Shown: positions 1 to 9,284, numbered from the stretch's first letter. The stretch: DNA of 64,000 bases from Acidimicrobiales bacterium (GCA_033344915.1 JAWPML010000001.1:472369-536368); one strand, 5' to 3'. Program-made: numbers and translations. The notes: a model not told the origin generated them from the letters alone.

Positions 1-1
1 C

Positions 2-85
2 CGCAGCGAACGGGTCGTCCAGCGTTCGCTGCTCGCCGCCGTCGCCACGGTCGCCTCGGTCGCTGTCGTGGCGGTGACCCTCTGA
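2..85 (+). CDS. C-terminal end of an unknown protein (5' truncated by window)
   Basis: The reading frame is open from the window edge to a TGA at 83-85. The last ~27 residues are a basic stretch (RSERVVQR) followed by a hydrophobic Ala/Val-rich helix, which looks like a C-terminal membrane segment or tail anchor. The stop overlaps the ATG of the next gene (TGATG), so the two are probably translationally coupled. The family cannot be identified from this fragment. Confidence 0.55.
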   Translation, partial: RSERVVQRSLLAAVATVASVAVVAVTL

Positions 86-537
86 TGGCCAACGCACTCG
101 CGGCCAACGGCATCGAGGTCTCGGTGCGCTCCGGGTGGGAGGTCGAGTTCGGCGAGCTCCACGCCGAGGGTGGAGGGCCGCCGCGCTCGCTGGTCCATCT
201 CGCCAACTTCGCGCTGCCGGTCAACCGGGGCGACTACGGGTCCGGTGCGGTCGAGGAGATGGACGGCGGTGGCATTCTCGCGATCCTCATGGAGTTCGCA
301 CCCGAGAAGGCGTCGACCGCGATGTTCTCCGGTGCCGGCCTCCCGACCACGCTCGACCCGGCCGACTTCTCGCCCCAGGCGCTACAGCGGCGCATCCCCG
401 GCCAGGCCGGCGTACAGCGGTTCTTCGTGGCCGCCGGCCGGCCCTTCGGGCTCTATGTCGTGCTCGGATCGGCTCGGATGTCCGCGGTGCTGGTGCCCGA
501 GGTGAACCGGTCGCTCGAGGCGATCACCATCAGCTGA
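85..537 (+). CDS. hypothetical protein, 150 aa
   Basis: A soluble-looking protein with no signal peptide, membrane helix or motif I recognise. The start ATG overlaps the stop of the preceding gene by one base, indicating translational coupling to a gene whose product ends in a membrane helix. The text holds a Gly-rich stretch (residues ~58-65) and several beta-like hydrophobic strands (FFVAAG, GLYVVLGS, MSAVLVP). The tandem arrangement suggests a partner or regulator of the upstream protein, but no function can be assigned. Its stop abuts the convergent mutM stop with no intervening base. Confidence 0.75.
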   Translation: MANALAANGIEVSVRSGWEVEFGELHAEGGGPPRSLVHLANFALPVNRGDYGSGAVEEMDGGGILAILMEFAPEKASTAMFSGAGLPTTLDPADFSPQALQRRIPGQAGVQRFFVAAGRPFGLYVVLGSARMSAVLVPEVNRSLEAITIS

Positions 538-1359
538 TCAGCGGGCCTGGCAGACCGGGCACCAGGTGGTCGTGCGAGCGTCGAGGTCGCGCCGGCGCAG
601 TTCGGTGCCGCATCGTTCGCAGGGTTCACCGCCCCGCCCGTAGCAATGGAGCTCGTGCTGGTTCTCGCCCGCGTCACCGGCGGGGTCGACATAGTCCCGC
701 AGGGTGGTGCCGCCGTGGTCGAGGCCGGACTGGAGGGCGGCCCGGATGGTGTCGACCAGCCGGTCGGCCCGCTCGACGCCGAGGCGGCGGATCGCCGGGT
801 TGATCTCGGCCATCCACAGCGCCTCGTCGGCGTAGATGTTGCCGACGCCCGCCACCGCCCGTTGGCCGAGGAGCACGGTCTTGAGGTGGCGGTTGCTCCG
901 CTTCACGAACGCCGCCAGGTGCCGACCGGTGAACGCCTCGTCGAAGGGCTCGGGACCCAGCGCGTGCAGCGTCGGGATGCCTTCGTGGCGCCCGCGGGGC
1001 ACGACATGGATCCGGCCGAACCGGCGGGCATCGTGGAACGTCAGGTGGCGGTCGTCGTCCAGCAGCCACCACGCGCGCAGGTGGGGATGGTCGAGGTCCG
1101 GGTCGGTCTCCACCGCCAGCCGGCCCGTCATGCCGAGGTGGATGATCAACTCCCGGCGGATCTCCGGGTCGGCACGATCCGTCAGGTCGGCCAGGAGGTA
1201 CTTGCCTCGCCGCCGCAGTCCGTCGATGCGGTGATCCACGGCATCGAGGGCCGGGGTGAACTTGTCGGACCAGTGGCTGCCCGCGTCGACGACACCGGCA
1301 CCGTCGAGCGACGGCTCGAGTTGACGGCGGATCGTCTCGACCTCGGGGAGTTCGGGCAC
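538..1359 (-). CDS. mutM: formamidopyrimidine-DNA glycosylase (Fpg/MutM)
   Basis: Bifunctional base-excision repair enzyme that removes 8-oxoguanine and formamidopyrimidines and cleaves the abasic site. The N-terminus MPELPEVETIRR is diagnostic: after Met removal Pro is the catalytic nucleophile, followed by the conserved Glu. The conserved Lys of the catalytic domain lies in RRRGKYLL. The C-terminus carries the four-Cys zinc finger (CERCG ... WCPVCQ) used for DNA binding. Length (273 aa) is normal for the family. The gene is convergent with the preceding gene and divergent from the next one, so it is probably transcribed alone. Confidence 0.96.
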   Translation of the reverse strand: MPELPEVETIRRQLEPSLDGAGVVDAGSHWSDKFTPALDAVDHRIDGLRRRGKYLLADLTDRADPEIRRELIIHLGMTGRLAVETDPDLDHPHLRAWWLLDDDRHLTFHDARRFGRIHVVPRGRHEGIPTLHALGPEPFDEAFTGRHLAAFVKRSNRHLKTVLLGQRAVAGVGNIYADEALWMAEINPAIRRLGVERADRLVDTIRAALQSGLDHGGTTLRDYVDPAGDAGENQHELHCYGRGGEPCERCGTELRRRDLDARTTTWCPVCQAR

Positions 1360-1369
1360 GGCCGGACTC

Positions 1370-1375
1370 TAGACT
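1370..1375 (+). promoter_or_regulatory. putative -10 box TAGACT
   Basis: TAGACT ends 9 nt before the GTG start at 1385, matching the TAnnnT-plus-short-gap pattern seen before many genes in this window and suggesting a leaderless or near-leaderless transcript. No convincing -35 box is visible. Confidence 0.4.
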
Positions 1376-1384
1376 CGGCGGCCC

Positions 1385-2533
1385 GTGACCGACCGCCCCG
1401 ATTCCGATCCCGACCCGCTCGACGAGCTGGTGGCCGAGGTCCTTGCCCAGGCACCGGACGTCGCCCGGCTCGGCGCGGCCCAGGCCGAGGCCTGGGGGAG
1501 CGATGTGTTGGCGCTCGCGATCGAAACGCTCGGTGAGAGTGGCCCGCTCCTCGCGGCCCTGTCGGCGCAGGCACCGGAGGACGAGGACGCCGCTCTCGCC
1601 CTGGCCGCGGTGGCCGCCGTCGCTGTCCCGGACGTCCTCCGGGACGTGGCGGTGCCGGGGGATGGCGCCACCGCCGCGTTCGGCGGTGCGCTCGGCACCG
1701 CCCGCTGCGAGGGGGCATGGCTGCTTCGGTCGGGGGCTCAGCTCTCCGCCGCGTTCCGGTTCGTCGACGCGATCGATGAACGCCACGTCCTGACCGTCGA
1801 CCTCGTGCCGGGTGAGGACGGCGAGATGGTCGGCGAGGTCGGCGTCGGGCCCGGCGACCTGCTCGACGCGCTGGAGGAGGAGGACGCCCAGATCGACGTC
1901 GACGAGCACGTCGGTGGTCCCGGAGGGCTCGCGCGGCGGGTGGCCGACGCGCTCGCGTCCACCGAGCGTCCCCGGTCGAGCGCGGTCGTCAACGGACACC
2001 TGCTCGCGGCTCGCCTGCGTTCCATGCTCGGCGAGGACGTCGCCGTGCCGGTCGCCGCGGCCGAGGACGTGCCGGCGGCCCCCACCCGCGACCCCGAGGA
2101 CGACGCCTACGCCCGCTCCGTCCTCTTCCAGGCGCTGCCGGGGGTGACCGAGTCGGTGGACGCCGAGCCGATCGAAGTCGCGGAACTGGCGGAGCTCGTG
2201 GCGCCGTCCACGCTCGCGCCGCTGACGCCGGCCGAACGGGACGCGGTGGTGATCCTGGAGTGGGCGGACTGGCTCGGCGCCGTCATCGGGCTCGTGCGCG
2301 CCGGCCCCGGCACCGCCGTCGACGGGTCGGTGCTGGTCGACCTCGTGAACCGGTGTCCGGAGGTCACGAGCACGATCCCGAAGGCCGACCGCGCCCGCAT
2401 CGAGTGGGCGTTCGCCGTCGTCGCCGAGACGTGGGAGCGGCTCGGCGTGACCGTCGATGGTGCGTTGACGGAGCGTGGCGCCACGATGCTCCCGGCGGCG
2501 CTCGCCCACGCCTGGCGCGACCGCCTGGGGTAA
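1385..2533 (+). CDS. hypothetical acidic protein, 382 aa
   Basis: Long acidic, Ala/Val/Asp-rich cytoplasmic protein starting at GTG 1385, just after a TAGACT -10 box. No signal peptide or clear membrane span. The region of residues ~75-95 is hydrophobic Ala/Val, and the C-terminal third (residues ~270-380) has a more conserved look, with Trp-containing helices (LEWADWLG, IEWAFAVVAETWERLG). I do not recognise the family. It ends 36 bp before the topoisomerase subunit gene in the same orientation. That neighbour has its own -10 box, so co-transcription is uncertain. Confidence 0.8.
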   Translation: MTDRPDSDPDPLDELVAEVLAQAPDVARLGAAQAEAWGSDVLALAIETLGESGPLLAALSAQAPEDEDAALALAAVAAVAVPDVLRDVAVPGDGATAAFGGALGTARCEGAWLLRSGAQLSAAFRFVDAIDERHVLTVDLVPGEDGEMVGEVGVGPGDLLDALEEEDAQIDVDEHVGGPGGLARRVADALASTERPRSSAVVNGHLLAARLRSMLGEDVAVPVAAAEDVPAAPTRDPEDDAYARSVLFQALPGVTESVDAEPIEVAELAELVAPSTLAPLTPAERDAVVILEWADWLGAVIGLVRAGPGTAVDGSVLVDLVNRCPEVTSTIPKADRARIEWAFAVVAETWERLGVTVDGALTERGATMLPAALAHAWRDRLG

Positions 2534-2556
2534 CCCCGCCTGTCACTCGGCGCCGC

Positions 2557-2562
2557 TACGGT
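2557..2562 (+). promoter_or_regulatory. putative -10 box TACGGT for parC
   Basis: TACGGT followed by 7 nt and the ATG at 2570. The same hexamer precedes parE (18575-18580) at 6 nt, which would suit coordinated expression of the two subunits. Probable leaderless promoter. Confidence 0.45.
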
Positions 2563-2569
2563 CGACGCC

Positions 2570-4990
2570 ATGTCCCGACAGCTCGAATTCGAGCCCAATT
2601 ACGCCCGCGAAGTGGTCAATGTGCCGGTCGCGGAGGAGATGAGCGAGTCGTTCCTCGCCTACTCGCTCTCGGTCATCACCTCCCGTGCCATCCCGGATGT
2701 GCGCGACGGCCTGAAGCCCGTGCAGCGGCGCATCCTGTGGTCGATGCTCCAGATGGGCGTGCGGCCCGACACGCCGTTTCGCAAGTCCGCCCGCATCGTG
2801 GGCGACACCATGGGCCGCTATCACCCCCACGGCGACGGCGCGATCTACGACACGCTCGTGCGCATGGGGCAGGACTTCTCCCGGATGGTCCCGTTCATCG
2901 ACCCGCAGGGCAACTTCGGTTCGCTCGACGATCCGCCCGCCGCGGCCCGCTACACCGAGTGTCGGCTGTCCGAGGCCGCGATGGACATGGTCCGGGAGCT
3001 CGACGAGGACACGGTCGACTTCCGGCCGACCTACGACGGCGAGGGCGAGGAGCCGGTCGTGCTGCCGGCCGCGCTCCCCAGCATCATCGTCAACGGCACG
3101 AGCGGTATCGCCGTCGGCATGGCGACCAACATGGCGCCGCACAACCTGCGCGAGGTCGAGAAGGCGATCAAGCTCGTGATGACCCAGCGGCGGCCGAAGC
3201 CGACGGTGGACGAGCTCATGAAGGTGCTCCCCGCGCCGGACTTCCCGACCGGCGGCATCGTCGTGGACGAAGGACTGCGTGACGCCTACGAGACCGGGCG
3301 CGGCTCGTTTCGCATCCGGGCGAAGGCCCACGTCGAGCAGGTCACCCGCTCGCGCCAGGCGATCGTGGTCACCGAGCTGCCCTACCTCGTCGGCCCCGAG
3401 CGCGTCATCGGCAAGGTGCAGGAGCTCGCGAACTCGGGGAAGGTCGTCGGGATCTCCGGCATCGCGGATCTCAGCGACATGAACGGGTTGCGGATCCAGA
3501 TCGACATCAAGCCGGCGGTCAACCCGCAGGCGGTCCTCCAGGAGCTCTACCGGTTGAGTCCGCTGGAGGAGACCTTCGGCGTCAACAATGTCGTGCTGGT
3601 CGACGGCGTGCCCACCACGCTCGGCATCTACGACCTGTGCCGGCACTACATCGACCATCGCCTCGAGGTGATCGTCCGCCGCACCGAGTACCGGCTGGCG
3701 AAAGCCCAGGATCGCCTCCACATCCTCGAGGGACTACTCATCGCACTCGACGCGATCGACGAGGTCGTGCAGATCATCCGCAGTTCGCAGGACGCCGCCG
3801 AGGCGCGCACCCGGCTCATCGAACGGTTCGACCTCAGCGAGGTCCAAGCCGCCCACATCCTCGACATGCCGCTGCGGCGGTTGACTGCGCTCGCCAAGCT
3901 CGAGCTCGAGGAGGAGGCGGCCGGGCTGCGGGCCGACATCGAGGGCTACAACGCCCTGCTGAAGTCGGAGGCCCGGCGGCGCACCCTGGTGCTGAAGGAG
4001 CTCGCCGATCTCGTGAAGAAGCACGGTGTCGATCGTCGTTCCGAGGTCATCTCCGCCGACGAGATCCCGGTGTTCGAGAAGCCGACGGAGATCGCCGACA
4101 CGTTCGACCCCGACTCCGACGAGCCCTGCGTCGTGACGCTCTCGACGTCGGGAAACATCGGCCGGGCGGCACCGGACGGCGCGAAGCGGGCCACGGCCGG
4201 GCGCCACGACCTGCTGGTGGCGCAGGTCGTCACCTCCACCGGGTCACCGATCGCGGCGATCACCTCCGAAGGACGGGTGTTCATCGTCCGCGGCGGCGAG
4301 GTGGCCGAGGCCGACGGTCGCACCCGGGGCGGCCCGGCCGCCCAGTTGTTGGGCCTCAACAAGGGCGAAGAGGTGCTCGAGCTGGTCACATCCGGCGGTG
4401 ACCCGATCACCATCGTGACGGCCCGGGGTGTGGCGAAGCGGGTCACGGCCGACGAGGTGATGGGCACGAAGAGCGGCAAGACGGTGATCTCCCTGAAGGC
4501 CAACGATCGCGTCGTCTCGGCCTTCGTCACGCCCGACGGCTGCGATGTCGCCGTCGTCGCCTCCGACGCCCAGGTGCTGCGCATGCCGGCCGACGCGATC
4601 TCGGTGCAGGGACGCGGGGCGGGCGGTGTGGCCGGCATGAAGTTGAAGGGCGACGCCGTGGTCGTCGGTGCCGGGGCGCTGATCGGCGACGGCGCGGCGA
4701 TCATCGTGACCGACGAAGCCGGGCTGAAGGCCACGCCCTACGAGGAGCTCCCCTCGAAGGGCCGGGGTGGGCAGGGCGTCCGGCTGGCCAAGCTGTCCGA
4801 CGGGGAGTCGGCCACCCTCGCCTGGTTCGGGGCGATGCCGGCCGACCTGCTCGCCCAGATGGCCGACGACGCCGATCCGAGGAAGATCGACCCGAATCCC
4901 GAGGCCCTCGATCCCGAGCCGTCCGGCCGTGATCTCGTGCCCGCCCGCACCGAACGCCAGATCAAGGTTCTGGCGCCCGGTCGCTGGTAG
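2570..4990 (+). CDS. parC: type IIA DNA topoisomerase subunit A (ParC/GyrA-like)
   Basis: DNA breakage-reunion subunit that works with a GTP-independent ATPase B subunit to pass DNA duplexes through a double-strand break. The winged-helix domain carries the catalytic Tyr128 in AARYTECRLS, the tower and coiled-coil regions follow, and the beta-pinwheel C-terminal domain begins near residue 510. The canonical GyrA box QRRGGKG is not found at the start of the C-terminal domain; only a looser KGRGGQG lies near the end. With the separate ParE-like gene at 18.6 kb this favours a topoisomerase IV-type decatenase over gyrase, but gyrase cannot be excluded. In the quinolone region the position of E. 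coli Ser83 is Gly90, while the Asp87 equivalent (Asp94) is kept. 806 aa, normal length. Confidence 0.9.
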   Translation: MSRQLEFEPNYAREVVNVPVAEEMSESFLAYSLSVITSRAIPDVRDGLKPVQRRILWSMLQMGVRPDTPFRKSARIVGDTMGRYHPHGDGAIYDTLVRMGQDFSRMVPFIDPQGNFGSLDDPPAAARYTECRLSEAAMDMVRELDEDTVDFRPTYDGEGEEPVVLPAALPSIIVNGTSGIAVGMATNMAPHNLREVEKAIKLVMTQRRPKPTVDELMKVLPAPDFPTGGIVVDEGLRDAYETGRGSFRIRAKAHVEQVTRSRQAIVVTELPYLVGPERVIGKVQELANSGKVVGISGIADLSDMNGLRIQIDIKPAVNPQAVLQELYRLSPLEETFGVNNVVLVDGVPTTLGIYDLCRHYIDHRLEVIVRRTEYRLAKAQDRLHILEGLLIALDAIDEVVQIIRSSQDAAEARTRLIERFDLSEVQAAHILDMPLRRLTALAKLELEEEAAGLRADIEGYNALLKSEARRRTLVLKELADLVKKHGVDRRSEVISADEIPVFEKPTEIADTFDPDSDEPCVVTLSTSGNIGRAAPDGAKRATAGRHDLLVAQVVTSTGSPIAAITSEGRVFIVRGGEVAEADGRTRGGPAAQLLGLNKGEEVLELVTSGGDPITIVTARGVAKRVTADEVMGTKSGKTVISLKANDRVVSAFVTPDGCDVAVVASDAQVLRMPADAISVQGRGAGGVAGMKLKGDAVVVGAGALIGDGAAIIVTDEAGLKATPYEELPSKGRGGQGVRLAKLSDGESATLAWFGAMPADLLAQMADDADPRKIDPNPEALDPEPSGRDLVPARTERQIKVLAPGRW

Positions 4991-5003
4991 GCGTCTCGGG
5001 CGC

Positions 5004-5024
5004 ACCCCCAGGCCGCGTTGGGGG
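5004..5024 (+). terminator. weak GC hairpin after parC
   Basis: CCCCCA and TGGGGG can pair around an 8-nt loop 13 bp after the parC stop. There is no clear T-run afterwards, so a terminator role is only suggested. Confidence 0.25.
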
Positions 5025-5069
5025 GTTCCCCGGATGGTCGTGCCCCCGCTCCGGGCGCACGCTCGGGGT

Positions 5070-7379
5070 ATGCAGATCAACCCACCCCCGTCGTCTTCAT
5101 CCGCCGCGTCGGGCTGGCCGACGGTGCTGCGCCCGGCGCCCGTCCTGGCCGGTCTCGGAACGTTCCTACTCACCGCCGCGTCCATCAGCTTCGTGGCTGC
5201 CCGCTGGGACCGGTTCGGTCCGGGCGGACGATTCGCCGCTCTGCTCGGCTTCTCCGTGTTGGTGTTCGGCTGCGGCTTCGCCCTGCGCCGCGTGGCGCCG
5301 ACGACCGCTCGCTCGTTGGACGTCCTGATTGCCGCGCTCGTGCCGGTGGACGTCGCCGCGCTGGCGGTCGTGGGTGGCGCGTCCTGGCCGGCGGTCCTGC
5401 TGGTCAGCGGGCCGGTCACACTCCTGGCCGCCGAGGTCCTCCGGTCGCGGGACCGGCGACTCGCCCCGGTCACGGCGCTCGGGACCGTGTCCGGCGGTGT
5501 CCTGCTTCTCGCCGGCGTCGCCGCCGGCTACGACATCGCCATGCCGCCGTTGGTCGCGGCACTCGGTCTGGTGGGGTGCGTCGTCGTTCCGTGGAGCCGG
5601 GAGCGCATCGCCGGCCCGATCTGGGCCGTCCTCGCGGGACTCGCTCCGGCCCTTCGCGTCCTCGACGACGTTGCGTTCACCGGCAGTGGCACGATGCGCC
5701 GACTCGGGCTGCTCGACGCCACCGCCTGGGAGGCGACGCTCCTCTCCGGGACGGTCGCGGCGACCGCATTGGTGATCGCCGCGGTGCGCAGGCGCAGCCT
5801 GCCGATCGGATTGCTGGGCAGTGCCGTGATGGTCACCACCGCCGCCGCGATGTGGGCCGAGCACCAGCCTCCCCGGTCACTGCTGATCGTCGCCGCTGCG
5901 ATCGTGATCGCGCTGGCCGAGATCGCGCTCTCGGATCGCCGGGTCGCCGCGTTCCGACTGGACGACGCCGTCGCGGTGATCAGTGGCGCCGTGTCCGCGG
6001 GGGTCGCGGCGATGGCGATGTCCGTCGTTCTTCCCGAGGGAATCGTTCCCGGAATCGAGTGGGCGTATGCCGGTGGAACGCTGGCGTTCGCGTGGATCGT
6101 GCGAGACATCCGGACGGCCCGCCGTCCGGGCACGTCGTGGCTCGAGATGGTCGTGGCCGGCCCGCCGTCGGCCGTCACGAGTTGGGCGATCGCCGTGACG
6201 ACCCTCGCCACCGTGACCCTCGCGACCTCGCCGACGTCCGCGGGGATCGTCGCGGTCTCCCTCGCCGTCGCCGCGGTCGGCTCCCGGCGCATGCATCGCC
6301 ACGAGCTGGGATGGTCCCTCGCGGTCGCCGCCGGCGCGCTGGTTGCCGGCGCGACGCCCGTGATCGCCATCCTCGCGGTGGCGGTGGCGGTCGTCGTCAT
6401 CGCCGTGGTGACCGTCGCCGCCGGCCGGCAGGACCGGCTGCTCGGTCGTCAGGTGGTCCTCGGGGCGTTGGTGCCGGTCGCGGTTGCCGGCGGGGCGGCG
6501 GCGGAAGCGTTGTCGCCGTTCGTGGCCGGCCTCGTGGTCGCCGGTGGTCTCTGGCTCCTCGCTCTGATCGTCGATGCGGAGGACCCGGCCATCGCCCACG
6601 TCGCTCGTGGGGCGGGTGTGGCCTCGCTCGTCGCCGTCACGCCCGATGATCCGGTCCTCGTGGCCTGGTCGCTGGCCGTCGTCTGCCTGCTCTTCGTCGC
6701 CCACCATGCCGCGAGCCGCCAACACTCGAGCGCCGTCATGGCGGCCGCATCTGCAGCGGTGGCGCTCGGACTGGTGACCACCGATCGACTCGAGACACGG
6801 CTCGTGGTGTTCTCGCTCGTCGTCGCGACAGGCGGTGTCGCGCTGACGGCCCTCGGCGTCGACCGGGTGCTCGTCTCGGACCGGGCCGCCCGCGCCGCGT
6901 TCGCGGGAACCGGCGGGTTCATCGTGTGGTGGGCCTCGCTGGTCGGTCTCGCCGCGGCCGGCGTCGTGAGCCCCGAGCCGTACGTCTACCCGGTGCTGAT
7001 CGGCGTTGGCGTGGCGATCCGTGCCTCGCACCCCGGTACTCGACCCGAATCGGCACAGTGGTTCGCGGTCGGAGTTCCGGTTGCACTCGCCGGCGCGCTG
7101 GCGTTCGCGATGCGGGTGTCCACGGGGAACGCGCCGCATCTGTTGGTGTTCGGCGGCGTGGCCCTTGCCCTGACGATCGTGGGTGGATGGCGAGGACACC
7201 ACCCGGCGCTGGTGCTCGGGGCCGGGGCGACGGTCGCCGTGGGCACGTATGCCGCCCTCGACACGGTCGTGGGCATCGAGAGCTGGAGCTGGTTGGTCAT
7301 CAGCGGCGCGATCGCGCTGACGGTCGCGGCCCTGCTGGAGATCGTCGAGCCGGCCGAGGCTGCGGAGGCGAGCGGCTGA
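5070..7379 (+). CDS. large polytopic membrane protein, 769 aa
   Basis: Starts at ATG 5070 (MQINPPPSS); the frame is open further upstream but that part overlaps parC and lacks a membrane-protein look. After a short Pro/Ser-rich N-terminus the protein is almost entirely hydrophobic, with some 20 or more predicted transmembrane helices separated by short Arg-containing loops. The first helices (FLLTAASISFVAARWDRFG) resemble the actinobacterial SCO7613 C-terminal-domain/DUF2157-like membrane proteins, whose function is unknown to me. No transporter motif, glycosyltransferase signature or catalytic residue is evident. It is convergent with the aminotransferase gene, one base away. Confidence 0.75.
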   Translation: MQINPPPSSSSAASGWPTVLRPAPVLAGLGTFLLTAASISFVAARWDRFGPGGRFAALLGFSVLVFGCGFALRRVAPTTARSLDVLIAALVPVDVAALAVVGGASWPAVLLVSGPVTLLAAEVLRSRDRRLAPVTALGTVSGGVLLLAGVAAGYDIAMPPLVAALGLVGCVVVPWSRERIAGPIWAVLAGLAPALRVLDDVAFTGSGTMRRLGLLDATAWEATLLSGTVAATALVIAAVRRRSLPIGLLGSAVMVTTAAAMWAEHQPPRSLLIVAAAIVIALAEIALSDRRVAAFRLDDAVAVISGAVSAGVAAMAMSVVLPEGIVPGIEWAYAGGTLAFAWIVRDIRTARRPGTSWLEMVVAGPPSAVTSWAIAVTTLATVTLATSPTSAGIVAVSLAVAAVGSRRMHRHELGWSLAVAAGALVAGATPVIAILAVAVAVVVIAVVTVAAGRQDRLLGRQVVLGALVPVAVAGGAAAEALSPFVAGLVVAGGLWLLALIVDAEDPAIAHVARGAGVASLVAVTPDDPVLVAWSLAVVCLLFVAHHAASRQHSSAVMAAASAAVALGLVTTDRLETRLVVFSLVVATGGVALTALGVDRVLVSDRAARAAFAGTGGFIVWWASLVGLAAAGVVSPEPYVYPVLIGVGVAIRASHPGTRPESAQWFAVGVPVALAGALAFAMRVSTGNAPHLLVFGGVALALTIVGGWRGHHPALVLGAGATVAVGTYAALDTVVGIESWSWLVISGAIALTVAALLEIVEPAEAAEASG

Positions 7380-7380
7380 G

Positions 7381-8619
7381 TCAGCGGGCCGCGTCGGCCA
7401 TCACGTCGACGATCCGATCGATGTCGGCGTCGTCGATGACGAGTGGGGGACACAGGGCGAGCCAGTCGTCGACCCCCCGCAGGATCACGCCGGCGTCGAA
7501 CATGCGGTCCCGCACGGTGGTGGCGTCGCGGCCCGCCGGCAGCACCGCGGCGTAGACGGCGCCGACCCCGCGATAGCCGGCGAGTACGCCATCGCTCACG
7601 AGGGCGTCGAACCCGTGCCGGAACCGTTCGCCGATCGCCAGGGCGCGGGCGACCAGACCCTCACGCTCCATGATCTCGATGTTGGCGAGCGCGGCGGCCG
7701 AGGACGCGGGGTGACCGCTGTAGGTGTAGCCGTGCCGGAAGAGGAAGGCGGGATCGGCTTCGAGCACGTCGCAGACCGCCCGTGAACAGATCACGCCGCC
7801 GAACGGGAGATAGCCGCTCGTCACGCCCTTGGCGAAGGTGATCAGATCCGGGGTGACGTCGTAGGTCTGGCTCGCGAACCAGGATCCGGTGCGTCCGAAC
7901 CCGCTGATCACCTCGTCGAACACGAGCAGTGCGCCATGGTCGTCGCACAGGCGACGAAGGCCCTCGAGATACCCGTCCGGCGGAGGGAACACGCCGCCTG
8001 CGCCCTGGACCGGTTCGGTGATGACGGCGGCGATCCGGTCGCCGTGCTCGGCGAAGAGTCGGGCGGCGGACTCGATGTCGTCGCCGTCCATCTGCTCGAA
8101 GCCGGACACCATCTCGCCCCAACCCTTGCGGTTGAGCGGGAGGCCCTGCGCGCTGGTGCCGCCGAAGTTGACCCCGTGGTAGGCGCGGTCGCGGCGGATG
8201 ATGATCTGGCGGTCACTTCCCTCGTCGCCCTCGCTCCCCGGCGATCCGGCCCGGAGCTGGGCCACCAGCCGGCTGATCTTGAGCGCCGAGTCGACCGACT
8301 CGGAGCCCGAACTGCAGAGGAACACGCGTCCATCGGGGTGCGGCGACAGCGAGCGAATGCGGTCGGCGGCGGCCTCCGCCGGACCGTTCGTGAAGGGATC
8401 GAAGGTGCTGTAGGTGTCGAGCTGGCGCATCTGGGCGCTGATCGCGTCGATGATCTCTGTCCGCCCGTGGCCCACGTTGCAGTACCAGAGCGACGCCAGC
8501 GCATCGATGTAGTCGTTGCCCTCGTCGTCGTAGACGCGCACGCCCTCGGCCCGCACGAGCATGCGGAACTGTTCCTTCGCGGGCGGTGCGAAGGGGTGCA
8601 GGAGCGGGGGTGTGGTCAT
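7381..8619 (-). CDS. class III pyridoxal-phosphate aminotransferase
   Basis: Fold-type I omega-aminotransferase of 412 aa that moves an amino group from a terminal amine (for example putrescine, gamma-aminobutyrate or beta-alanine) to a keto acid. Visible marks are WYCNVGHG near the N-terminus, the PLP-phosphate loop CSSGSESVDSALK, the Asp motif VFDEVISGFGRTG and the Schiff-base Lys in TFAKGVTSGYLP. The start at 8619 is chosen because GGAGG lies 7 nt upstream (8627-8631) and the start overlaps the GNAT stop by 4 nt. Its place next to an FAD amine oxidase, agmatinase and a Pot transporter supports a polyamine-catabolic role; the exact substrate is not settled by sequence. Confidence 0.88.
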   Translation of the reverse strand: MTTPPLLHPFAPPAKEQFRMLVRAEGVRVYDDEGNDYIDALASLWYCNVGHGRTEIIDAISAQMRQLDTYSTFDPFTNGPAEAAADRIRSLSPHPDGRVFLCSSGSESVDSALKISRLVAQLRAGSPGSEGDEGSDRQIIIRRDRAYHGVNFGGTSAQGLPLNRKGWGEMVSGFEQMDGDDIESAARLFAEHGDRIAAVITEPVQGAGGVFPPPDGYLEGLRRLCDDHGALLVFDEVISGFGRTGSWFASQTYDVTPDLITFAKGVTSGYLPFGGVICSRAVCDVLEADPAFLFRHGYTYSGHPASSAAALANIEIMEREGLVARALAIGERFRHGFDALVSDGVLAGYRGVGAVYAAVLPAGRDATTVRDRMFDAGVILRGVDDWLALCPPLVIDDADIDRIVDVMADAAR

Positions 8620-9284
8620 GGGGAAACCTCCGCGTCGGCGGATCGGTAGTCGGGGTTGTGCCAGACGATCATGGACGCCCAGTTGTCCACTGCGGGGTCG
8701 GTCAGGTAGTCGGCGAGCACGCCGATCGCCTCGAAACCCGCGGCGAGCTGGAAGGTGAGGGTCGGGTCGGTGAGCTCGCCGGCCTTCACCTTCTCGACAT
8801 AGTCCGCCGCGGACATGTCGTGCTTGTGGTCGGCATAGCCGGGCAGCACGCCCCCCGCGATGATGCCGCGCAGGTTCAGATCGCGACACACCTGCTTGCG
8901 CAGCTCGTAGAGCCGAGCACCGATACCCCGGCGCCGGTAGTCGGGATGGACCGAGATGTCGGTGCCGTAGTACCACTCGCCATCGGGGTCGTCGCCGGAT
9001 CCCTCACCGTGGGGAAACAGCTCCTCGAACGTGTGCTGGTAGTTGGCCAGATCGAAGTTCACCCGCACCCCGCAGCCCATCGCGACGGGCCGCTCCCCGT
9101 CGAGGACGACGAAGCTGCCCTCCGGGAAGTCGGTCGCCAACTCGCGGAGTTCGTCGGCGTCGTAGAGGTCCTCGGGGTCGGTCGACGGGAACGATGCGAG
9201 CTCGATCGCCTCGAGCTCTTCGGCCCAGCGGGGTTCGATCGGCACGAAGCGCAGCGTGTCCGGAGTGCGGTCAACGGTGCTCAC
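8616..9284 (-). CDS. GNAT-family N-acetyltransferase
   Basis: 222-aa acetyl-CoA-dependent acyltransferase. The acetyl-CoA loop is visible as DYRRRGIGARLYELRK. The C-terminal part (ADYVEKVKAGELTDPTLTF and the following GFEAIGVLADYL) closely resembles the GNAT domain that in other bacteria is fused to a nitrilase-type amidohydrolase (YhcX type); here it stands alone. GTG 9284 is the chosen start; an in-frame start at 9323 would run into the divergent gene. The stop overlaps the aminotransferase start (ATGA), so the two form a unit. A role in acetylating a polyamine or its aldehyde or acid product is inference from context. Confidence 0.82.
   Translation of the reverse strand: MSTVDRTPDTLRFVPIEPRWAEELEAIELASFPSTDPEDLYDADELRELATDFPEGSFVVLDGERPVAMGCGVRVNFDLANYQHTFEELFPHGEGSGDDPDGEWYYGTDISVHPDYRRRGIGARLYELRKQVCRDLNLRGIIAGGVLPGYADHKHDMSAADYVEKVKAGELTDPTLTFQLAAGFEAIGVLADYLTDPAVDNWASMIVWHNPDYRSADAEVSP

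Noticed and set aside
674-2509. 611-aa minus-strand open frame
   Set aside because: Composition is Arg/Pro/Gly-rich shadow sequence opposite and beside mutM and the 1385 gene; no motif or ribosome site.
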